Positions 62,401 to 64,000 of a DNA stretch of 64,000 nucleotides are shown here, piece after piece (the stretch's first letter is position 1; each line of letters begins with the position of its first letter). The position numbers and the translations under genes were made by a program. Under the pieces are notes generated by a model. That model did not search any database, was not told the DNA's origin, and was given only the letters and a program-made list of their open reading frames with translations. The stretch comes from Istiophorus platypterus (Eukaryota > Chordata > Actinopteri > Istiophoriformes > Istiophoridae), in NCBI GenBank assembly GCA_016859345.1, contig CM029121.1, positions 1,048,829 through 1,112,828 of the forward strand. The letters are read 5' to 3'.

Positions 62401-63234
62401 TGTACAAAGCACTTCCAATCTCAGCTGCTAAAAAGCTGAGTTAAATCAGGTTTTGTTACTACCAGAGAAAATGCAGGGAAGGAAATAACAAGAGCAGCTT
62501 TCTCTCCTCCCTCTGTAACTGAAAGACACTCAGAACATACCTGCATGGTGAAGCTAATCAGCGGTCAATAGGACAAATATAAAAATAAAGATGACTGTAA
62601 TGGTGGCTTGAAATATTGTATAAGAGGTAAAAATCAAATTTGGGCCAACAGTGCAGATCCTGTGTGGAGCTGAGTTGAGGCCTGTGAGTGGCAACCATCA
62701 CCAACAGTGAGCACAGTCTGACTGCTTAAAAGATTAAGGAACGCTTCAAAAAAATTGTAGAATTTCAGGTATTGGGTCTTTCAACATCATATACCCTTGG
62801 TCAGGGTTGATCAGACTCTGGCCAGTGTCCCAGCAGCATTGATCCATGGATCACTCCTTCTGATCTTAAACCATCCTCTTTGCAGCTCCCATGATGCCAA
62901 GTAGATAGGGTGAAGACCTTGCACATTGAACGGCCAACAGAGCCTCTACACCCCACTGGTGCCTCTAACATACAGTACCCCCAGGGAACTGTAAGCTCTA
63001 TCAGGAGCACATGCTTTGTAGAGGCTGTTGAAACATATTTATGTACTTACAGACCCCATCAGTCTTGTCTGCAGTGCGAGTCCATGCCACCTGGCGGGTT
63101 TCCATGATGACTTGTACGGTGAGCCGCTCCGCTTTCTGCCGAAACACTGTCATGACCACTCCCATCTCCATGTCCCGTTTGATCAGAATCTTTTTGTACT
63201 CTGTCATCTCACCTTGCTGCCCCAAACGAGCCAT
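38420..63234 (-). CDS. plcg2: 1-phosphatidylinositol 4,5-bisphosphate phosphodiesterase gamma-2, complete CDS
   Basis: The enzyme cleaves PIP2 to IP3 and diacylglycerol at the plasma membrane after immune-receptor tyrosine kinase signalling. Thirty-two exons splice in frame to 3753 nt (1250 residues; human is about 1265). Domain order with rough residues: PH 15-140, EF hands 145-300, X box 305-455 with catalytic His 325 and His 369, split PH halves about 470-515 and 855-925, nSH2 522-625 (FLVR Arg 555), cSH2 637-735 (FLIR Arg 663), SH3 763-825, Y box 930-1040, C2 1055-1175, tail with Tyr 1189 and 1209. It is PLCG2 and not PLCG1 because of the short regulated tail ending NSKFYS, with LYSS and FLYDTH motifs. 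The ATG sits in a strong context (gcagaaATGG). A 5' UTR exon probably lies at the window edge. Confidence 0.98.
38572..38738 (-). CDS. plcg2: plcg2 exon 31, regulatory tail
   Basis: KAEEELYSSSSQLRKKQAEL, then SSEPFLYDTHTNIQRS to REFSTSEKH. Tyr 1189 and 1209 match human phosphotyrosines 1197 and 1217. Acceptor ttcattcag, donor CG|GTAAGC. Confidence 0.95.
38818..38849. repeat. TG microsatellite in a plcg2 intron
   Basis: Short TG run between plcg2 exons 30 and 31. Confidence 0.9.
38869..38957 (-). CDS. plcg2: plcg2 exon 30, end of C2 domain
   Basis: GYRSVPLKNGYSEKLELASL then LVYISVQQAG. Acceptor tttcaacag, donor GGG|GTTAGA. A TG run lies in the short intron that follows. Confidence 0.93.
39322..39410 (+). 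repeat. Dispersed repeat segment shared with 52829-52917
   Basis: About 88 bp starting aacaccctctgctt and running through tgttaccatttcatttagtc. It is nearly identical to the segment near 52.85 kb, 13.5 kb away. Confidence 0.85.
39430..40869 (-). mobile_element. Decayed Tc1-like DNA transposon
   Basis: On the minus strand, fragments of a Tc1 transposase are readable: KHGGCSVMAQAGT near 39.9 kb and FIIQQDNDPKYQQS near 39.7 kb. The right end, ccaaatactttcagccttga followed by ctgtac, looks like a Tc1 terminal repeat. Frames are broken. It lies within plcg2 intron 29. Confidence 0.75.
41179..41346 (-). CDS. plcg2: plcg2 exon 29, C2 domain
   Basis: DNGLNPVWKAPAEPVVFTVY, then FVVNEEDMFSDPNFLAQATF. 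Acceptor actgcag, donor G|GTGGGA. Confidence 0.96.
41459..41567 (-). CDS. plcg2: plcg2 exon 28, C2 domain
   Basis: VIAARHLPKPGRSIASPFVE then IEICGHTEEKFKSIVY. Acceptor cttctgcag, donor C|GTAAGG. Confidence 0.96.
42009..42148 (-). CDS. plcg2: plcg2 exon 27, Y box end to C2 domain
   Basis: DKYTQLNSALFSLNGNTGYV then LQPELMRYDTF, then KVKYSIVVR. Acceptor ccacctag, donor AGG|GTATGT. Confidence 0.95.
43538..43741 (-). CDS. plcg2: plcg2 exon 26, catalytic Y box
   Basis: DSHSYKEVRSFVENKTPGKS, then YNRKALSRIYPKGQRVESSN and CHMVALNFQTA. Acceptor tccctacag, donor G|GTACAG. Confidence 0.96.
43880..44140. repeat. Degenerate GTTAGCTG-type repeats
   Basis: Scattered imperfect copies of gttagctg/gttagcta in a plcg2 intron. 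Weak. Confidence 0.35.
44519..44621 (-). CDS. plcg2: plcg2 exon 25, start of Y box
   Basis: MRQQVEVERKAEVAMEMSDL then VVYCQPRSKEKDRF plus G. Acceptor aatctcag, donor G|GTAAAC. Confidence 0.94.
44931..45103 (-). CDS. plcg2: plcg2 exon 24, split PH second half
   Basis: KNGKNGKPHVLTLQDMEQDS, then SSVEELFEWYQVAWDITQRE. Acceptor ttctag, donor GAG|GTTAGT. Confidence 0.94.
45260..45332 (-). CDS. plcg2: plcg2 exon 23, linker into second split-PH half
   Basis: DMEDNPLGELCKGVVDISKC then YIQN plus T. Acceptor tactaaaaag (poor), donor T|GTGAGT. Confidence 0.91.
45430..45526 (-). CDS. plcg2: plcg2 exon 22, end of SH3 domain
   Basis: Completes Trp, then WKGDHGGKLQLFFPSNYVEE and a short linker. Acceptor cactacag, donor CAG|GTAAAG. 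Confidence 0.95.
46880..47265 (+). pseudogene. hAT/ZBED-FAM200-like transposase remnant
   Basis: A plus-strand frame in a plcg2 intron reads LHRHNLAAKSESPPLHES and VAVKIINQIEVK, and later SYIIDFFEKLKKLMLELQRK with GVTLVHC. In both order and wording these resemble the C-terminal half of BED-finger hAT-derived proteins (ZBED5/FAM200 type). The expected middle (the long LLLHTEVRWL-like part) is missing or altered, and no intact start or BED finger is seen. The open frame at 46598-46867 upstream may belong to the same insertion but is not recognisable. A dead insertion. Confidence 0.6.
47385..47425. repeat. ATT trinucleotide repeat
   Basis: Short (TTA)n run in a plcg2 intron. Confidence 0.85.
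47606..47715 (-). CDS. plcg2: plcg2 exon 21, SH3 domain
   Basis: PQSTVRALYSYQATRSDELS to ALIHNVTKGNNG plus TG. The ALYDY box reads ALYSY. Acceptor ctcctttag, donor TG|GTGAGT. Confidence 0.95.
47818..47886 (-). CDS. plcg2: plcg2 exon 20, regulatory linker tyrosines
   Basis: EKDCASLYEVKTYVEPNEIE then PSL. It carries the equivalents of human Tyr753 and Tyr759, here five instead of six residues apart. Acceptor ctcttcacag, donor CTG|GTGCGT. Confidence 0.95.
47998..48240 (-). repeat. Probable interspersed repeat, A-rich
   Basis: Contains tcaaagtgctttacag and repeated acattaaaaataaa/acaataaaaacaa phrases that I associate with a dispersed fish element. Family not certain. Confidence 0.4.
48485..48665 (-). 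CDS. plcg2: plcg2 exon 19, C-terminal SH2 domain
   Basis: GDGKVKHCRIQKEGNMYLLG to LYRKIKLRYPVTPELVDRF. Acceptor ctctttcag, donor ACA|GTGAGT. Confidence 0.96.
48747..48869 (-). CDS. plcg2: plcg2 exon 18, C-terminal SH2 domain
   Basis: WFYSNLSRGQAEDYLLRIPR, then DGAFLIRQREGEPDSFAITF. The phosphotyrosine-binding Arg is residue 663. Acceptor ttgtgcag, donor AG|GTGCAG. Confidence 0.96.
49230..50310 (-). mobile_element. Decayed Tc1-like element (salmonid DTSsa type)
   Basis: Both ends carry agtattcagac/ctgaatag-type Tc1 termini. Internal text such as aagccagagaatcttgtttc, ggaggccactgttctcttgg and gctctgtcaggttgaatagg matches a widespread fish Tc1 element read in reverse. Internal deletions and many substitutions leave no transposase frame. 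Confidence 0.8.
50655..50855 (-). CDS. plcg2: plcg2 exon 17, N-terminal SH2 domain
   Basis: RSGRVQHCRIRSGSEGGHTY to VIQHYRESPLRCQDFELRL and a QPNPH linker. Acceptor gtatttcag, donor GG|GTTTGT (weak). Confidence 0.95.
51487..51656 (-). CDS. plcg2: plcg2 exon 16, N-terminal SH2 domain
   Basis: EPWFHGRMKEGRLMAERL, then YCAETGGRDGTFLVRESDTY. The FLVR Arg is residue 555. Acceptor tttctcag, donor TG|GTACAG. Confidence 0.96.
51797..51858. repeat. CAA/TAA trinucleotide repeats
   Basis: (CAA)n followed by (TAA)n in a plcg2 intron. Confidence 0.9.
52404..52490 (-). CDS. plcg2: plcg2 exon 15, split PH domain
   Basis: RWNKHYCVIRDDNLYYAEED, then an acidic run EEQEEDPRK. Acceptor tttctcag, donor AAG|GTTAAA (weak). 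Confidence 0.94.
52600..53200 (+). repeat. Interspersed non-coding repeat ending in GAATTGAATTG
   Basis: Ends with cctgttaaaagggagttttt, cttgctcatgggg, aagtgccctgagataacatc and the short tandem tgaattgaattg, a pattern typical of abundant teleost retroposon 3' ends. Its left part contains the segment shared with 39.3 kb. Confidence 0.65.
53669..53764 (-). CDS. plcg2: plcg2 exon 14, start of split PH domain
   Basis: HKKLSVEGGGISKDLRKGQK then QGDLEIWDPVDQ. Acceptor ttgtgcag, donor CAG|GTACTG. Confidence 0.93.
53914..54082 (-). CDS. plcg2: plcg2 exon 13, end of X box
   Basis: FPVILSIEEHCPLDQQRQMA to LPSPTQLKGKIILK. Acceptor tttgtcag, donor AAG|GTACTG. Confidence 0.96.
54676..54793 (-). CDS. plcg2: plcg2 exon 12, X box
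   Basis: LDCWEGPGEPIIYHGWTRTT, with the second catalytic His (residue 369), then KIKFEDVVKAINDHAFVTS. Acceptor tttctag, donor GA|GTAAGA. Confidence 0.96.
55162..55247 (-). CDS. plcg2: plcg2 exon 11, X box
   Basis: YLTGDQLRSESSTEAYVRCL then RLGCRCVE. Acceptor ttccacag, donor T|GTCAGT. Confidence 0.96.
56295..56365. repeat. ATAT/GATA low-complexity repeat
   Basis: Alternating tatatgaa and gatagata units in a plcg2 intron. Confidence 0.85.
56413..56531 (-). CDS. plcg2: plcg2 exon 10, start of catalytic X box
   Basis: FLSFLFSKENSLWDEKFSEI, then MNNPLSHYWISSSHN plus AC. The His of SSSHN (residue 325) is the first catalytic His. Acceptor tctctag, donor AC|GTCAGT. Confidence 0.96.
57034..57135 (-). 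CDS. plcg2: plcg2 exon 9, EF-hand region
   Basis: ESWASDLNQVRELMTTFIDD then PEFTVSE. Acceptor catcccttag, donor GAA|GTACTC. Confidence 0.94.
57136..58360. other. plcg2 intron without recognisable features
   Basis: AT-rich DNA; no exon, repeat family or RNA gene recognised. Confidence 0.6.
58361..58433 (-). CDS. plcg2: plcg2 exon 8, EF-hand region
   Basis: Completes Gly, then NTDKPDASAVLLHDFQRFLL and YQQK. Acceptor actatatag (weak pyrimidine tract), donor AAG|GTAAAA. Confidence 0.93.
58582..58625 (-). CDS. plcg2: plcg2 exon 7, EF-hand region (44 nt)
   Basis: ILDEFKKESCAFIL plus GG. Acceptor aaactcag, donor GG|GTGAGA. Confidence 0.93.
58723..58803 (-). CDS. plcg2: plcg2 exon 6, EF-hand region
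   Basis: Twenty-seven codons, EVGAKKDRLDFEQFHKLYNL then IMFEQNE. Acceptor ttcacag, donor GAG|GTGAGT. Confidence 0.95.
58930..59690. other. plcg2 intron without recognisable features
   Basis: I see no exon or known repeat here. Confidence 0.55.
59695..59779 (-). CDS. plcg2: plcg2 exon 5, EF-hand region
   Basis: Reads ISMKELKALLPLLNYKAP then RVLKDKFL. Acceptor gtgtcccag, donor CTG|GTACTC. Confidence 0.94.
60156..60203 (-). CDS. plcg2: plcg2 exon 4, into the EF hands
   Basis: Fifteen codons, WLRKQMYSINQTKTN plus AG. Acceptor ttccctacag, donor AG|GTATTT. Confidence 0.94.
60287..60380 (-). CDS. plcg2: plcg2 exon 3, end of PH domain
   Basis: ADSMEEAQKWLIGLDLLRQE to TPVLIE, with the PH C-terminal helix Trp. 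Acceptor tttcccag, donor AG|GTAGAC. Confidence 0.94.
60660..60940. repeat. Degenerate TTTTTCAGCCATTT repeats
   Basis: At least eight loose copies of ttttcagc(cattttca) in a plcg2 intron, on the strand opposite to plcg2 transcription. Confidence 0.7.
61065..61330 (+). repeat. Possible copy of the repeat seen at 26845
   Basis: Phrases such as atgtctgtgcattaagtaca, gttagcataacttagcatc and gaaatgtaaaaaccacaa fit the same teleost repeat. Strongly diverged. Confidence 0.4.
61539..61688 (-). CDS. plcg2: plcg2 exon 2, PH domain
   Basis: Reads DLFEIREIRPGRNSKDFERF to FTIFYGSQFVLNTLSLG. Acceptor tctgtttcag, donor G|GTAAGT. Residues 62-111. Confidence 0.95.
61780..61970 (+). repeat. Interspersed repeat fragment
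   Basis: Phrases caatgaggttatgtgattcc, gtttgttggttgtcagcag, ccactgaaccaatttgcacc and gaactcattaaatttggggt match a repeat common in fish and other aquatic animals. No coding content. Confidence 0.5.
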
Positions 63235-63242
63235 TTCTGCAG
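63051..63242 (-). CDS. plcg2: plcg2 first coding exon (start codon)
   Basis: Eight UTR bases, then ATG at 63234. Reads MARLGQQGEMTEYKKILIKR, then GVVMTVFRQKAE, then VQVIMETRQVAWTR. The start was chosen because it is the first ATG after a strong acceptor and aligns with the family N-terminus. Donor T|GTAAGT. Confidence 0.94.
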
Positions 63243-63980
63243 CTGAGACAGGACAGGAAGGACACAGAAACATTCATTAGCTAGCAACTTACAACTGCTA
63301 ACAGGCTAAAATTACTACACTATGAAGTGTTCTTGAGTAACTACAACATTTTATGAAGTCAGATCAACTCCATGTAGCTCATGATGCAGATAGTTTATTT
63401 TTACATTGTTCAAAAGATTTCCAATTTTGGAAAGTTTGACTGGATTTAAAATTGTAACTTCAAAGTATCCACTGATTTTTTTACATGTGAAGGTCAGGTA
63501 AGTCATAACTAGTCCTACTCATCCTGTGAAAATGGCTGTATAATGTCTTCTGTGGTTCTGGAAGAGTCCAAGAAAACGACCCCGATGATGCCATCAGGTT
63601 ATCTAAATTTAGGCTTGGGGACTTTAAAGTAAGAAAAAAAAGCCTGTGTTACAACCTGATGGCATGGCCATGGTTGTTTACCAGCCAGGAAAGTTTTATT
63701 GATATTACTGGTTTCATTATGAGAAATCTAGGATCCATGGTTTTGGGAGCTTGACTCATAGTAGAGACTATAGGCCTGGATTTATCAGGTTCAATTTTGA
63801 TCATTCTGCTTGTTCTTATCTTGTCATTTGTCAAGACATGAAAAAGGAATTGCCAAAACATAGCCAAAGCTATGTTTATGTGCCTTCTAAACCATGTTTA
63901 ACTTTACAGTTCTCTGCAAAATAAACTAATTTCTGGTATTTTGCTGTGTTATTTACAAAAACAATCTACAAAATACTTAC
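63243..63980. other. Probable first intron of plcg2
   Basis: Between the acceptor before the start codon and a good donor near the window edge. No other feature recognised. Confidence 0.5.
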
Positions 63981-64000
63981 AGATTTTAACTCCACTGAGG
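63981..64000 (-). other. plcg2: Possible plcg2 5' untranslated exon (partial)
   Basis: The minus strand reads ggagttaaaatct|gtaagt, a perfect donor, upstream of the first coding exon, which itself starts after a ttcctgtcctgtctcag acceptor 8 nt before the ATG. A preceding untranslated exon is therefore required, and this is the only candidate in view. Runs off the window. Confidence 0.45.

Noticed and set aside
1..64000. CRISPR array, tRNA, rRNA or bacterial-type defence system
   Set aside because: No regularly spaced identical repeats, no cloverleaf I could draw with confidence, and the gene structure is clearly vertebrate.

Overview
This is a vertebrate nuclear window, almost certainly from a ray-finned (teleost) fish. 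Both main genes have many short exons with GT-AG introns. Long CA/TG microsatellites are abundant, and decayed Tc1-type transposons and other fish-type interspersed repeats fill the introns. Reading splice sites by eye, I reconstructed two real genes and one decayed gene between them.

Left part (1-28 kb, + strand): twenty exons (6708-23859) encode the last 706 residues of C-Maf-inducing protein (cmip). They run from the middle of the PH domain through the leucine-rich repeats to the stop codon. The first exons lie left of the window. A long 3' UTR with an AATAAA near 26732 follows.

Middle (28-38 kb): intergenic DNA holding (a) a minus-strand HIPK-like kinase remnant at about 31355-32765, which keeps recognisable exons but carries an in-frame stop in the glycine loop, a scrambled beta-3 region and a lost splice acceptor; (b) two diverged copies of a charged, pyrimidine-rich stretch; and (c) a near-perfect tandem duplication (34914-36807 and 36794-37565), of which one copy contains a Tc1-like element and the other does not.

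Right part (38-64 kb, - strand): the complete coding sequence of phospholipase C gamma 2 (plcg2). Thirty-two coding exons (63234 down to 38420) join in frame to 3753 nt, or 1250 residues. The order is PH, EF hands, catalytic X box, split PH, nSH2, cSH2, SH3, second split-PH half, Y box, C2, tyrosine-bearing tail. The first untranslated exon probably starts at the right edge. Its introns hold two Tc1-like elements, a hAT/ZBED-like transposase remnant and several other repeats.

cmip and plcg2 are neighbours in human too, so the synteny is old, but here they are convergent. Both act in lymphocyte receptor signalling: PLCG2 makes IP3 and diacylglycerol downstream of immune receptors, and CMIP is a signalling adaptor described in T cells and kidney. 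I see no sign of co-regulation in this sequence, and no RNA genes, CRISPR arrays or bacterial-type systems.
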